Source of the DNA: Flavobacteriales bacterium
Lineage (GTDB): Bacteria; Bacteroidota; Bacteroidia; Flavobacteriales_C; GCA-002722245
Assembly (NCBI GenBank): GCA_002717515.1
Contig: PBEC01000021.1
Span: forward strand, 48,091 to 112,090
Length of the DNA stretch: 64,000 nt
Direction: 5' to 3'
Position 1 is the first letter of the stretch. The number at the start of each line of letters is the position of its first letter. The position numbers and the translations under genes were made by a program. Below, one piece after another: positions 26,530-36,503 of the stretch. The notes below the pieces were generated by a model. The model saw only the letters and a list, made by a program, of their open reading frames with translations. It was not told where the DNA came from and did no database searches.

Positions 26530-27834
26530 CTATTTAACCAACTCATTCGTCATTCTTAACAACTGATAATGATACATTGCAACTCCATAGTTCAGATCAT
26601 TGATTCGATTCTCTACTTGAAGTAAATTTAACTGAGCTTGACGAAATTGCAAACTTGTTATGGAACCATTATTAAATAAATCTTTTGAGCGCTCAAGATT
26701 TTGCTCTGCGACTGCTTTATTATTCTTTTCAAGATTTAACAATTTAATATTTTGAGTTAATGCATCGTAATAATTTTGAACTTCTTTCTCTATGTTTAAT
26801 CGTGTTTGCTCAAGCTTACTAGTGTTTGCCTCAATATTAATTTTTGCTTTTTCAAGAGCTCGTTGCTTTTTTAACCCGTCAAACAAATTCCATTTTAAGC
26901 TCACAGACCCTGTATACCCAATAGATGATGCACTTTTAAACACACCTACATCACTCGCAGAACCTGAATAACCGTAATCTAAATTAGTGGATAAAATAGG
27001 CATAAAATTAGAAGAGGAAATTTTTTTATCCAACTCAGCCATATTCAATTGAATATTTGAAAGCAATATTACGTTGTTATTTTCTGATGCTTTTTTGATG
27101 TATTCTGATGCTTTTTTTACTTCAGGAATTTCAACAATATCATTTACCTTAAAATCAATAGATATTTCTCGACCCAATAAATAATTAAGCTCATTTTTTG
27201 ACCTTTTTAAATTTAGCTCAGTACTTACATATCTGGAACTGTCCGAATTAAAATCAACTTGGGCATTTAACACATCTATTTTACTTGAGTTTCCATACTC
27301 ATAATTGATTAGAACTCTTTCCATACGATCCCTCGACAAGTTCACAGAAGATTCGATCAAGGATAATTGATTACTGAGACGAGCTACCTCAAAATAAGCA
27401 TTAACAACCTGAATTAAAGTACTTTCAATAGTTATTTTTGTTTGAGTTTCTGATAGGCTACTCGAAGTTTTTAACTTCGAGTACATCCGTATTCTTGAAC
27501 CTCCATTATAAATCAAATAAGATGCTGAAACCTTGGCAGCCTGACTATTCTGAGAGGCTTCCATACCTTCAATTGCCGGAAAAATACCTCCGTTAAACTC
27601 TTGATTATTTTGAGAGTAGCTGTAGCTTCCTCCTCCATTCGCATCAACTGTTGGAAGTAACCCTGCAGCACCGGGATGAACATCTGTTTTAAACGCAGCT
27701 TCCTCTTGTTTTGCAATTAAAATCCCATGATTATTAGAAAGAGCAATACGTATTGCATCATCCAAGTTAAAAACTTGACTTTGCAAAGAGCCTGATGCCA
27801 TCAGGAAGAATAATAATTTAATTGTTTTTCTCAT
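26530..27834 (-). CDS. TolC-family outer-membrane efflux protein
   Basis: 434 residues from the ATG at 27834, which leaves a normal signal peptide (MRKTIKLLFFLMASGSLQSQ); an earlier in-frame start would overlap the RND gene. The mature part has the paired long coiled helices of the TolC family, opening with VFNLDDAIRIALSNNHGILIAKQEE and containing VQNYYDALTQNIKLL. It forms the outer-membrane channel of the efflux pump encoded just upstream (1-base gap). Confidence 0.92.
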   Translation of the reverse strand: MRKTIKLLFFLMASGSLQSQVFNLDDAIRIALSNNHGILIAKQEEAAFKTDVHPGAAGLLPTVDANGGGSYSYSQNNQEFNGGIFPAIEGMEASQNSQAAKVSASYLIYNGGSRIRMYSKLKTSSSLSETQTKITIESTLIQVVNAYFEVARLSNQLSLIESSVNLSRDRMERVLINYEYGNSSKIDVLNAQVDFNSDSSRYVSTELNLKRSKNELNYLLGREISIDFKVNDIVEIPEVKKASEYIKKASENNNVILLSNIQLNMAELDKKISSSNFMPILSTNLDYGYSGSASDVGVFKSASSIGYTGSVSLKWNLFDGLKKQRALEKAKINIEANTSKLEQTRLNIEKEVQNYYDALTQNIKLLNLEKNNKAVAEQNLERSKDLFNNGSITSLQFRQAQLNLLQVENRINDLNYGVAMYHYQLLRMTNELVK

Positions 27835-27835
27835 T

Positions 27836-30800
27836 TCAATTCTTTTCCTCATCAATTAGACGTTCATATTTCAATTCTTTTACAGATGCTTCTAATTGCT
27901 CAGATTTATTTTTCAAAACTTTACCAGTTTGAAGCCAATGAATGACCACCTTAATATAATTCAAGGAATAAAGTGTTATTGGTAAAAAGATCAGAGTTAA
28001 AAAAGTTGCAGTAAGTAAACCATATGCAATAGCTATAGCCATAGGAATTAAAAATTGAGCTTGCATACTCTTTTCAAAAATCAAAGGGGCTAATCCTGCA
28101 ATTGTAGTAACAGAAGTTAATACAATTGGACGAAACCTTGATACAGCAGCTTTTTTCAATGCTTCTTTATACTTCATTCCGCTTTTTAAATTAATGTTCA
28201 ATGCACTAATTAAAACAAGCGCATCATTTACCATAATACCAATCAATGCAATCATACCGAAAAAAGAAAACATTGATAGTTGATAATCATGGATAAAATG
28301 CCCGAATACAACACCAGAAAAACCAAATATTGATGTAATAAAAACAGCAATAGCCTGAGTAAACGATCGGAAAGTTAAAACCACGGTAACAAACATAAAA
28401 AGTAAAATAATCCAACCTCTTTTTTGAACCGAAACTCCTACTTTAGCGAACTCTCTTGCCTGACCTTCAATAGACTTCTTTACTTGAGGATATTCTTTAA
28501 GTAGAGAACCAACGATTTCATTATTTACATACGCTAAAAGTTCTGTTTGACTGGAATTTTCTGGATCCATTAAGTCTGCCTCAATTTTCACCATTCTTTT
28601 CCCATCGAGATGTTCATATTTCACCACCCCTCTTCCTTGAGAAATATGAACTAAATCCTTGATTAAATATTCATTTCCTCTCAACTTTATCGTCTTATTT
28701 TCAAAATCACCAATTGAACGACGGGATTCTTTTGAGAAACGGACCCATACCTTTACCTCATCCAATCCTCGTTGTAATCGTTGTACTTCATACCCATAAA
28801 AACCGCTTCTAATTTCATTTATAATCTCTGCATAAGTTAAACCGAGTGAAAAGGCTTTATCTTTTAATTGAATATTCAATTCCAACATACCTTTTTGATC
28901 AGAAGACTCGATGTTTTTGAGTGTGCCCATTTCTCGCATTCTCATCAAAACCTTTTCCTTAAACTCATCCAGAACACTATTATCAGAGGAATATATTGCG
29001 ACTGAAATGGGACGGCCAAAAGGCATTCCGGCCTTTGCTGTCAGTTTCTCTGCATTGGGAATCGAACCAACTTTTTTTAATATTGCAGTAGTTATTTGAG
29101 AAGAATTTATTGTTCTTTCTTCACTGGGAGTTAACATTATTATTAAACTCGCCTTATTACTACCCTCGCCCAAACCTTTGGTAACAGCTTCTACTACGCT
29201 CTCTCCTTCATTGGTTAACGAATCATTATACTCCCAAACAACATCTTGAACCTGATCAATATAACCTTCTGTGATTTCACGATTAGTCCCCGAAGCCATT
29301 TCCAAATTTATTGTAAAACTATCGGCGAAAATCGGAGGAAACATCGACACCTTAACATAACCATAAGAAATCATAAAAATCCCAATCAATAATGCTCCTA
29401 AAGTGATTATAAGAATGAAGGGAATTTGTTTGAAAGAAAATTCAAAAAATGGTTTGTAAAACCTATTTTTCATAAAATTTAAGGCCTTTGTAAACCAGCT
29501 TATCACTTTCAGCCAAAATCCCTTTTGCCCCTGTTTGGATAGTGCCTTGGAATGAGCTACGTGGGCAGGCAAAATCAATGCGCCCTCAACTAAGGAAATA
29601 ACCAATGTTGCAACCACAACAAATCCCATTTCCACAAAAAAGTCACCCATTATACCATCGATGACAAAAAACAAAGAAAAAGCAATAACTGTTGTTAATA
29701 TCGCAGAAAAAACGGCAGGAAGAACCTCTAATGTACCATCAATGGCGGCTTGAGCAGGGTCCTTACCTCTTTCCCAATGCTGATAAATATTTTCCGCAAT
29801 CACAATTCCATCATCTACTAAAATCCCAATTACGATAATCATACCGAAAAGTGAAATAACGTTTATGGAAATTCCTGCTCCGCCAGCTAAAATAAACATT
29901 CCACCAAAAGCTATTGGAATCGCCATGGCAACCCAAATTGCAAGCCTTGGATGTAAAAACATGGACAGTAGAATGAAAACCATTAAAAATCCCAGCAAAC
30001 CATTGTTTATCAACAAATCAATTCGCTCTACTAAAATTTTTGAGCTGTCCCGGATGATTCGTGTTTCAAGCGAAGGGTATTTCTCATTAAAAGCCAGCTG
30101 ATGTTTTTTTACTTTTTCTACTATAGATTTTAAATCCTCATGAATTGTATAAAGAACTTTTACAACAATTGCTTTTTTTCCATTTACAAATCGCTCTGCA
30201 GGCTCATCGACCCATCCATCTCTGATTAAAGCTACATCCTTTAACCTTATTAAATTTCCATTGGGCATTGTTTTAACAACAATTTGCTCAAACTCACCTC
30301 CGATATATTTTTTATTTCTTGCACGAATTAAAATATTTTCTTCTGCTGTTTTTATTTCTCCACCAGTCACCTGAAGGTTATCTTTTTTAACAGAATTGGC
30401 AACAGCCTCTATTGTTAGGCCATACTTTTTAAGCAACTCATCTCTTACCTGTATTTCAATTTCTTCATCAGGAAAACCTTCCAGTTCTACCTGTGATATT
30501 AAAGAGTCTTCTTTTAAAATACTTTCCCATTCACGAGCAATTCCCTTAAGCTCTTTGAGGGAAAGCTCACCACTTATAGCAATTGATATTGCATGCTGAG
30601 GTCTCTGAAATTTAGAGACGGAAACAGGTTCCATGCCCGAAGGAAAGGTATTTATACCATCTACAGCATTTTTAACATCTTGAATGATAACATCCGTGTC
30701 GTAATTTGAATTAACTTCAACAGTGGCACTACCAAAATTTTCCTGAGATACAGATGTAACTCTCTCAACTCCATTTAATCCCTCCAATCTGTCTTCAATC

Positions 30801-31003
30801 TTTAAAACAATTCCTTCTTCTATTTCAGAGGGCGAAGCTCCCGGGTATAAAGCTGAAACTCTTATAAACTTGGACTCCGTCTCAGGAAAAAATGTTGTTC
30901 TTAATGATTTCATTCCTACCCAACCCATCAAAATCAGTAGAATCATAAGTATATTTCCTGCAATAGGATATTTGATAAAGTATGCAATTAGTCTTTTCAT
31001 CAA
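27836..31003 (-). CDS. RND-family efflux transporter, inner-membrane pump
   Basis: 1055 residues, the size of AcrB/HAE-type pumps. It starts MMKRLIAYFIKYPIAGNIL (TM1), with two periplasmic porter loops and twelve predicted helices. The proton-relay region of TM4 reads GMIIVIGILVDDGIVIAENIY with the Asp pair; the TM10-12 mirror has GMIALIGIMVNDALVLI. It is the proton-driven core of a tripartite exporter. Operon order is adaptor, pump, TolC, with gaps of 29 and 1 bases. The substrate is not evident. Confidence 0.95.
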   Translation of the reverse strand: MMKRLIAYFIKYPIAGNILMILLILMGWVGMKSLRTTFFPETESKFIRVSALYPGASPSEIEEGIVLKIEDRLEGLNGVERVTSVSQENFGSATVEVNSNYDTDVIIQDVKNAVDGINTFPSGMEPVSVSKFQRPQHAISIAISGELSLKELKGIAREWESILKEDSLISQVELEGFPDEEIEIQVRDELLKKYGLTIEAVANSVKKDNLQVTGGEIKTAEENILIRARNKKYIGGEFEQIVVKTMPNGNLIRLKDVALIRDGWVDEPAERFVNGKKAIVVKVLYTIHEDLKSIVEKVKKHQLAFNEKYPSLETRIIRDSSKILVERIDLLINNGLLGFLMVFILLSMFLHPRLAIWVAMAIPIAFGGMFILAGGAGISINVISLFGMIIVIGILVDDGIVIAENIYQHWERGKDPAQAAIDGTLEVLPAVFSAILTTVIAFSLFFVIDGIMGDFFVEMGFVVVATLVISLVEGALILPAHVAHSKALSKQGQKGFWLKVISWFTKALNFMKNRFYKPFFEFSFKQIPFILIITLGALLIGIFMISYGYVKVSMFPPIFADSFTINLEMASGTNREITEGYIDQVQDVVWEYNDSLTNEGESVVEAVTKGLGEGSNKASLIIMLTPSEERTINSSQITTAILKKVGSIPNAEKLTAKAGMPFGRPISVAIYSSDNSVLDEFKEKVLMRMREMGTLKNIESSDQKGMLELNIQLKDKAFSLGLTYAEIINEIRSGFYGYEVQRLQRGLDEVKVWVRFSKESRRSIGDFENKTIKLRGNEYLIKDLVHISQGRGVVKYEHLDGKRMVKIEADLMDPENSSQTELLAYVNNEIVGSLLKEYPQVKKSIEGQAREFAKVGVSVQKRGWIILLFMFVTVVLTFRSFTQAIAVFITSIFGFSGVVFGHFIHDYQLSMFSFFGMIALIGIMVNDALVLISALNINLKSGMKYKEALKKAAVSRFRPIVLTSVTTIAGLAPLIFEKSMQAQFLIPMAIAIAYGLLTATFLTLIFLPITLYSLNYIKVVIHWLQTGKVLKNKSEQLEASVKELKYERLIDEEKN

Positions 31004-31032
31004 TCCGCTATCGTAATCCGTAATTTTAATTG

Positions 31033-32223
31033 TTAGTCTTTAAGAATCTCTTGTTTCCTTAATTCGTTTTTTAATTTCCCGTCAAATTCGTTGTTCAATT
31101 TTGAATTTACTGGAATGTTTAGATGGGTAACGTTTACATTCATACCTTCATACAAATCTTTCATATTGTCCAAAATGTATTGATCTCCGTAATCCAAACC
31201 CTGAATAATTGCCTTTGATTTATTAACATATAAAACGTCAACGGGTTTAAATTTTACTTTTCCTGAATCTACAAGGTAAACTCCATTATTCTTGATTAAC
31301 TTTCTGTTTATTGAAAGTGTGTTTTTAAATGTCGTTCCTCTACCTACTCCATTCAAAAACATCCCCTCCTTTAAAAAAGAACCTGTAACTGAGATATACA
31401 ACTTAACCATTTGAGAAGAAGGATTAATTGATTTATTAATCCTTATCACTTTACCTTTCCATGATTTGTTCAGCTCAGTAGATTTTAAGTCCAAAACACT
31501 TCCTATTGAAATAAACTGCAAATCCGACAGGCTAACTTCTGTCTCAAGCTCATATCCAGTTGGATCAATATAGGTCCCAATTTTTTGACCGGGCATTACA
31601 AGAGTACCCTTTTTTATCATCGAGTTTACAACAGCACCATTATATGGAGCACTAATTACGTATTTAGATAGTTTTTCTTCCTGTGCTTTTAATGAATAAT
31701 AACTATTTAGCACTCCCTTTCCCGATAAAAATCTTTTTAGCTTCTGATTTTTCACACTCGGGAGTTTTGGAAGAGATGAGTCTACGTCAATTGTATTAAG
31801 AAATAAATTCCAATCAGAATATTCATTAGGAAAATCCAATTTTAAATCTCCCATAATTAAAGATACCTGAGCAATTAATTGAGTTTTCTGGGCTTTTAAA
31901 ATTGCTTCAAATTCCCTGGAATTTATAAGAACCAAAGGGTCACCCGAACTGAATGTATTACCCACTCTAAAATTATCATTCAACAAAACACCGCTAACTT
32001 CCGAAAAAATATCAATTCGATTTTTTGCCGATAATTTTCCTGAAAACTGAACTTCTGCATTGTTGTTATTAAGCTGGACATTAGAAACTCGAACACTCCT
32101 GTATGTTTTTTTAACCTCTCCTTTAATTTCAACATCTCGGTTCATCCACAAAAATCCAATTGTTAAAGAAACAACTAGAATCCCCAAGCCAGCAAGGGAA
32201 ATTTTCCTTGTAATATCATTCAT
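31033..32223 (-). CDS. RND efflux periplasmic adaptor (membrane fusion protein)
   Basis: 396 residues. One N-terminal hydrophobic helix (LAGLGILVVSLTIGFLW), then the split biotinyl-lipoyl domain (RIDIFSEVSGVLLNDNFRVG and VISAPYNGAVVNSMIKKG in pieces), an alpha-hairpin of modest length, and a beta-barrel segment (GSVLDLKS...GMFLNGVGRGT). It is anchored in the inner membrane and links the pump to the TolC partner. First gene of the three-gene efflux operon, 123 bases downstream of cdaA on the same strand. Confidence 0.92.
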   Translation of the reverse strand: MNDITRKISLAGLGILVVSLTIGFLWMNRDVEIKGEVKKTYRSVRVSNVQLNNNNAEVQFSGKLSAKNRIDIFSEVSGVLLNDNFRVGNTFSSGDPLVLINSREFEAILKAQKTQLIAQVSLIMGDLKLDFPNEYSDWNLFLNTIDVDSSLPKLPSVKNQKLKRFLSGKGVLNSYYSLKAQEEKLSKYVISAPYNGAVVNSMIKKGTLVMPGQKIGTYIDPTGYELETEVSLSDLQFISIGSVLDLKSTELNKSWKGKVIRINKSINPSSQMVKLYISVTGSFLKEGMFLNGVGRGTTFKNTLSINRKLIKNNGVYLVDSGKVKFKPVDVLYVNKSKAIIQGLDYGDQYILDNMKDLYEGMNVNVTHLNIPVNSKLNNEFDGKLKNELRKQEILKD

Positions 32224-32346
32224 ATCTAATCAGATTAAAACAAAAAATCGGTATAATTAAATCTAAAGATTTTAATGGATATTTAATTTACCGCTCATCA
32301 TTATTTTTTAAGAAGTTCGTGTTTACGAATAAAGACTTTTCAAGAA

Positions 32347-33162
32347 CTACTCTGAACTTAACTTATAATCCTTACTTAGAAATTTGTTAAGATCTTCTTT
32401 TGAAATATTTGTTTTTAATTTCCCATTCATAGCGTAACCAACTTTCCCTGTCTCTTCTGAAACAATTAAAACAATTCCATTAGAAACTTCACTTATACCT
32501 GCAGCTGCTCTATGACGCATACCTAAGGAAGGTGGGAAATTTTCATTTTCCGTAACAGGGAGAACACATCGCGCTGCAACAATTTTGTCTTTTGCTATTA
32601 TAACAGCTCCATCGTGTAAAGGTGAGTTTTTAAAAAAAATATTTTCTATAAGTCTTGTGTTTATATTCGCATCTATAACATCACCTGTTGAGGAATAAAA
32701 ACTCAAATCAGAATCGTTGCTTAAAACAATTAGTGCTCCGGTATTTGTTTTCGCAAGATTGAAACAGGCATTAACTACAGGTTTAAATTGAGAACTCAAT
32801 TTACCTTTTTGTTTGAGAAAAGGCACCATTTGAAATAACCACCGAGCTTGTTTACTATTGTAACTTTTAATCCCAATTAATATTAAAAATTTTCTTATTT
32901 CTTGCTGAAAAAGAACAACTAATGCTATAGCTCCAACACCTAAGACTTGACTAAAAATTTTACCCAATAATTTCATTTGCATAAAATTCACAATCAGATT
33001 CAATAAAAAGAGAGCCAAAATCCCAATAAAAACGTTAACAGCAACCGTACCCTTGACTATTTTATATAATTGATAAAGTAATATCGAAACAAGAAGAATA
33101 TCAAGAACATCTCTCCAATTAAAGAAACCACCCATCACTGAAGCTAAAGTTGCTGAAAACAT
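32347..33162 (-). CDS. cdaA: Diadenylate cyclase CdaA (c-di-AMP synthesis)
   Basis: 271 residues from the ATG at 33162; a TTG two codons earlier is possible. Three N-terminal transmembrane helices precede the DAC (DisA_N) domain with both signature motifs, LHDGAVII and GMRHRAA, plus GALIVL. The domain joins two ATP into cyclic di-AMP, which in other bacteria controls osmolyte and cell-wall balance. No cdaR or glmM gene is adjacent, unlike Firmicutes. About 185 bases separate it from the efflux adaptor; it may head that transcript. Confidence 0.93.
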   Translation of the reverse strand: MFSATLASVMGGFFNWRDVLDILLVSILLYQLYKIVKGTVAVNVFIGILALFLLNLIVNFMQMKLLGKIFSQVLGVGAIALVVLFQQEIRKFLILIGIKSYNSKQARWLFQMVPFLKQKGKLSSQFKPVVNACFNLAKTNTGALIVLSNDSDLSFYSSTGDVIDANINTRLIENIFFKNSPLHDGAVIIAKDKIVAARCVLPVTENENFPPSLGMRHRAAAGISEVSNGIVLIVSEETGKVGYAMNGKLKTNISKEDLNKFLSKDYKLSSE

Positions 33163-33406
33163 GCCCAAATATATACTATTTAGATTTTGATTCTATACGT
33201 CTTGAACGCTAAAAAGATATAATTTGATACAATTATTATAAGTTTTAAGCAATCTGAAGCTTTATAAAAGTCGAAAAAACACATTATTCAATTCAAAAGA
33301 ACCATGATAATTTTGTTGTTGTTGAATAAAATATAAAAAACAGTTAATAAGTTTTTATGGGTTTTAGGAGGTTAAGATTTAACTTTACAGTTCAATTTTG
33401 ACAATT

Positions 33407-34345
33407 ATGCTTAAGGAACATGTTAAATTATTAATCATTGGTAGTGGTCCTGCAGGATACACTGCTGCAATATATGCTGCAAGAGCAGAATTAAAACCCG
33501 TAATGTATGCCGGTTTACAACCCGGTGGTCAGCTTACTGAAACAACAGAAGTTGAAAATTACCCAGGCTATCCTGAAGGAATACAGGGTCCCGAAATGAT
33601 GATGGAATTTAAAGCACAAGCTGAACGTTTTGGAACAGATGTTCGTGACGGCCTTGCCACGGAGGCTTATTTAAATGAAACACCTAAAAGAGTTGTTATT
33701 GAAGATAAGGCTGAAATAACGGCAGATAGCGTAATCATATCAACGGGAGCTTCTGCAAAATGGTTGGGGTTAGAATCTGAAGAAAGACTTAAATCAGGAG
33801 GAGTTTCAGCATGTGCAGTTTGTGATGGTTTTTTCTATCGCGGACAAGATGTAGTTGTAGTTGGCGCAGGTGATTCAGCTTGTGAGGAAGCAATGTATTT
33901 GGCAAAACTGTGTAAAAGCGTTACCATGTTGGTAAGAAGAGATGAATTTAGAGCCTCCAAAATCATGGCCAACAGAACAGTCGCTACTGATAATATAACA
34001 GTCTTATATAACACGGAAACCGTTGAAGTTCTGGGGGAGCAAGTTGTTGAAGGAGTCCGAATAAAAAACAATCAAACAAACGAAGAATCAACTTTGGAAG
34101 CTACTGGCTTTTTCGTTGCTATCGGTCATAAACCCAATACAGACATTTTCAAAGGACAACTTAATATGGATGATGTAGGATATCTTGACGTTGAACCAGG
34201 AAGTACAAAAACAAATATTGAAGGTGTTTATGCCGCTGGTGATTGCGCTGATAAAGATTATCGACAAGCAGTAACTGCTGCAGGAACAGGATGTATGGCT
34301 GCTCTTGATGCAGAAAGGTGGCTTGCCGATAAAGGTATTCACTAA
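33407..34345 (+). CDS. trxB: Thioredoxin-disulfide reductase
   Basis: 312 residues from the ATG at 33407 (a TTG three codons earlier is less likely). FAD-binding LLIIGSGPAGYTAAIYAARA, the redox pair CAVCDG (about residue 133), NADPH-binding VVVGAGDSACEEAMYLA, and the C-terminal FAD motif GVYAAGDCAD are all intact. It passes electrons from NADPH to TrxA (22.8 kb). An AGGAGG sequence lies about 38 bases upstream, too far to act as a normal ribosome site. Confidence 0.96.
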   Translation: MLKEHVKLLIIGSGPAGYTAAIYAARAELKPVMYAGLQPGGQLTETTEVENYPGYPEGIQGPEMMMEFKAQAERFGTDVRDGLATEAYLNETPKRVVIEDKAEITADSVIISTGASAKWLGLESEERLKSGGVSACAVCDGFFYRGQDVVVVGAGDSACEEAMYLAKLCKSVTMLVRRDEFRASKIMANRTVATDNITVLYNTETVEVLGEQVVEGVRIKNNQTNEESTLEATGFFVAIGHKPNTDIFKGQLNMDDVGYLDVEPGSTKTNIEGVYAAGDCADKDYRQAVTAAGTGCMAALDAERWLADKGIH

Positions 34346-34366
34346 ATATTCTTGCAACAAAAATTT

Positions 34367-34397
34367 AAAAGGTCTCATTTAAAGTGAGGCCTTTTTA
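34367..34397. terminator. Terminator between trxB and the BASS transporter gene
   Basis: AAAAGGTCTCA pairs with TGAGGCCTTTT (one G-T pair) around a short AT-rich loop, followed by T on both strands. It lies between convergent genes. Confidence 0.85.
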
Positions 34398-34401
34398 TTT
34401 A

Positions 34402-35265
34402 TTAGGATTTGAGTACAGTCTTTTTTAGAAAAAAAGAAAGTACAAGAGTCAAGTAAAAACTTATGAAACTGTAAGCTAATATCAAAAGCTCTACTGAATC
34501 TAATTTTATAAAGGATGTTGCAATCATTAAACCAATTGCACTGTTTTTTAATCCGCTCTCTATCGAAACTGCAATTGCTTGTTTTGATTCAACTTTAAAA
34601 AGCTTCACAAACAAAAGAGATAAGAGCATAGATACTATATTAATTAATATAGCGGGAACAATCATTTCAGTAATATCTACATCTTTACTTTTGGGTTCAT
34701 CAAAAATTAAGATTGCAGTAAAAACAGCAAATAATAGCCCTGGTAAAAGCCACTTTAAGGTTTTCTTTGATTTGATTACAAGGGCTGGATAATTTTCTCC
34801 TACAAACAAACCTAGTACTGTAGGAATGATGGTTAAACAAAAAATTTGGGTTATAATTTCAATATAATCGAGTTGAATACTGGATGAAATACCTTCAGAA
34901 TCAATCAAATACCAATTTAAAATAAGAGGAAAAGTAAATAAACTTTTAAAATTACTAATTGTCGTTAGGGAAACCGATAACGCTAAATTTCCATTAACCA
35001 TTTTTGTAATTATGTTAGAACCTGTACCTGATGGACAAAGGCTTAATACCAAAAGCCCTAAAGTTACTTCATTTCCATAGTTGAACAACCATCCGATTGA
35101 TAGTGCCAGTATAGGCAACAACATAAGCTGTGATATAATTCCAAGAATAGCAGCTTTTGGAAACTTAATCAAAGATTTGAAGTCAACCAATTTAGTGCTC
35201 AGACCAATACCCACCATGATAACAAAAAGCACAATAGGCAATACTGTTTCTCCAAAAAAATTCAT
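34402..35265 (-). CDS. Bile acid:sodium symporter (BASS) family transporter
   Basis: 287 residues, almost wholly hydrophobic, with about nine or ten helices. The family signature region CPSGTGSNIITKMVNGNLALS (seen from about residue 82, written here in part as CPSGTGSNIITKM) matches the sodium-site segment of ASBT-like carriers. Members import organic anions with sodium; the substrate is unknown. Its ATG overlaps the last base of the cinA stop codon (TAATG), so it is coupled to cinA. Confidence 0.85.
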   Translation of the reverse strand: MNFFGETVLPIVLFVIMVGIGLSTKLVDFKSLIKFPKAAILGIISQLMLLPILALSIGWLFNYGNEVTLGLLVLSLCPSGTGSNIITKMVNGNLALSVSLTTISNFKSLFTFPLILNWYLIDSEGISSSIQLDYIEIITQIFCLTIIPTVLGLFVGENYPALVIKSKKTLKWLLPGLLFAVFTAILIFDEPKSKDVDITEMIVPAILINIVSMLLSLLFVKLFKVESKQAIAVSIESGLKNSAIGLMIATSFIKLDSVELLILAYSFISFYLTLVLSFFLKKTVLKS

Positions 35266-36503
35266 TAATTAACCAACTGAAGTAAACGGCTTAGAGCACT
35301 AAAAATAGTTTTTTCAACAACCCTGTCTCTACCTTTTCCCATTTGAAATTTTTCGGTAAAAACACCCCTAGGGCCTGCAATAGCAATCCAAACTGTTCCA
35401 ACTGGCTTTTCATCGGTACCTCCTCCAGGACCTGCAATACCAGAGGTTGCAACGGCATAATCTGTACCAAATAGACTTTTAGCAGTAAGAGCCATTTGCG
35501 TAACAACCTCTTCACTTACTGCACCATTTCTCTCTATTGTATCTTTAGAGACATTCAACTGATTTATTTTAACGTCGTTGGAATAAGCAACAATACTACC
35601 AGAAAAATATTCAGAAGATCCAGGCACCGTTGTAATTCGAGAGGCCAATGCTCCACACGTAAGTGACTCTGCAGTGGAAACGGTTAATTTTTTATCTCGG
35701 AAAACGCCACCTAATACCTCCTCCAATTTGGATTCAATTTTTGAAAATACATGCTTGGAAATCCTATTTTCAATTTTTGAAAAAATGAAATCAATTTCCT
35801 TCAATAGGGAGGCTTCATTTTCGCCTCTCCCTGTTAATCTTAACTTTACTATTCCCGGAGAAGGGAGATAAGCTAATTTTATATACTGAGGTAATGCATT
35901 TTCAATATCGCTAATTTTATCTGCAATGTAAGACTCTCCTATCCCTTGAGTCATCATGGTTTGATGCACAATCACCGGAAGCTTGAATTTCTTTTTAATT
36001 TTAGGCAAAACCTCATGTTCCATCAAGTACTTCATTTCACTTGGAACTCCTGGCATACTTACAAAAACAACGTTGTTTGATTCCATCCACATCCCCGGCG
36101 CAGTTCCTGCTTTGTTGAGGAGCATTTCACAACCTGTCGGGACCAAGGCCTGAAGCTTATTAACGGGTAGCATATCTCTATTGTAACGCTTAAAAAATCC
36201 TTCCACATTTTTTAAAGCCTCTTTATTTTCAATCAAGGGAGCATTGAAGTAATCGGCAAAAACCTTTTTCGTGATATCATCTTTTGTAGGTCCAAGCCCT
36301 CCAGTAATAAGAACCAGCTTTGCTTTAGACTCTGCATATTTTAATGCCTCCAGAATTGATTTTGCAGTATCTGAAATGGTTAAAACCTCAATTAATTCGA
36401 CACCATTTTTATTCAATTCGGAACCCATCCATGCGGCATTGGTATTAAGCGTTTGGCCAATTAAAAGCTCATCTCCAATACTTAAAACGATAGCATTCAT
36501 CAT
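35265..36503 (-). CDS. cinA: CinA-family protein (MoaB-like plus nicotinamide-nucleotide amidase domain)
   Basis: 412 residues from the ATG at 36503 (or 36500). The ATG overlaps the stop of the upstream gene as ATGA, which decides the start. N-terminal MoCF/MoaB-like domain: VLSIGDELLIGQTLNTNAAW and LVLITGGLGPTKDDITKKV. C-terminal PncC-like domain: STAESLTCGALASRITTVPG, FSGSIVAYSNDVK and ATSGIAGPGGG. The protein recycles pyridine nucleotides (NMN deamidation); a competence role is historical. Confidence 0.94.
   Translation of the reverse strand: MMNAIVLSIGDELLIGQTLNTNAAWMGSELNKNGVELIEVLTISDTAKSILEALKYAESKAKLVLITGGLGPTKDDITKKVFADYFNAPLIENKEALKNVEGFFKRYNRDMLPVNKLQALVPTGCEMLLNKAGTAPGMWMESNNVVFVSMPGVPSEMKYLMEHEVLPKIKKKFKLPVIVHQTMMTQGIGESYIADKISDIENALPQYIKLAYLPSPGIVKLRLTGRGENEASLLKEIDFIFSKIENRISKHVFSKIESKLEEVLGGVFRDKKLTVSTAESLTCGALASRITTVPGSSEYFSGSIVAYSNDVKINQLNVSKDTIERNGAVSEEVVTQMALTAKSLFGTDYAVATSGIAGPGGGTDEKPVGTVWIAIAGPRGVFTEKFQMGKGRDRVVEKTIFSALSRLLQLVN

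Noticed and set aside
33166-33173. TATATTTG (minus strand) as promoter of cdaA
   Set aside because: It touches the cdaA start codon and has no TTG at the right distance, so chance in AT-rich DNA is the simpler reading.
33366-33371. AGGAGG as a Shine-Dalgarno site for trxB
   Set aside because: It lies about 35-40 bases before the ATG, too far, and Bacteroidota rarely use such sites.
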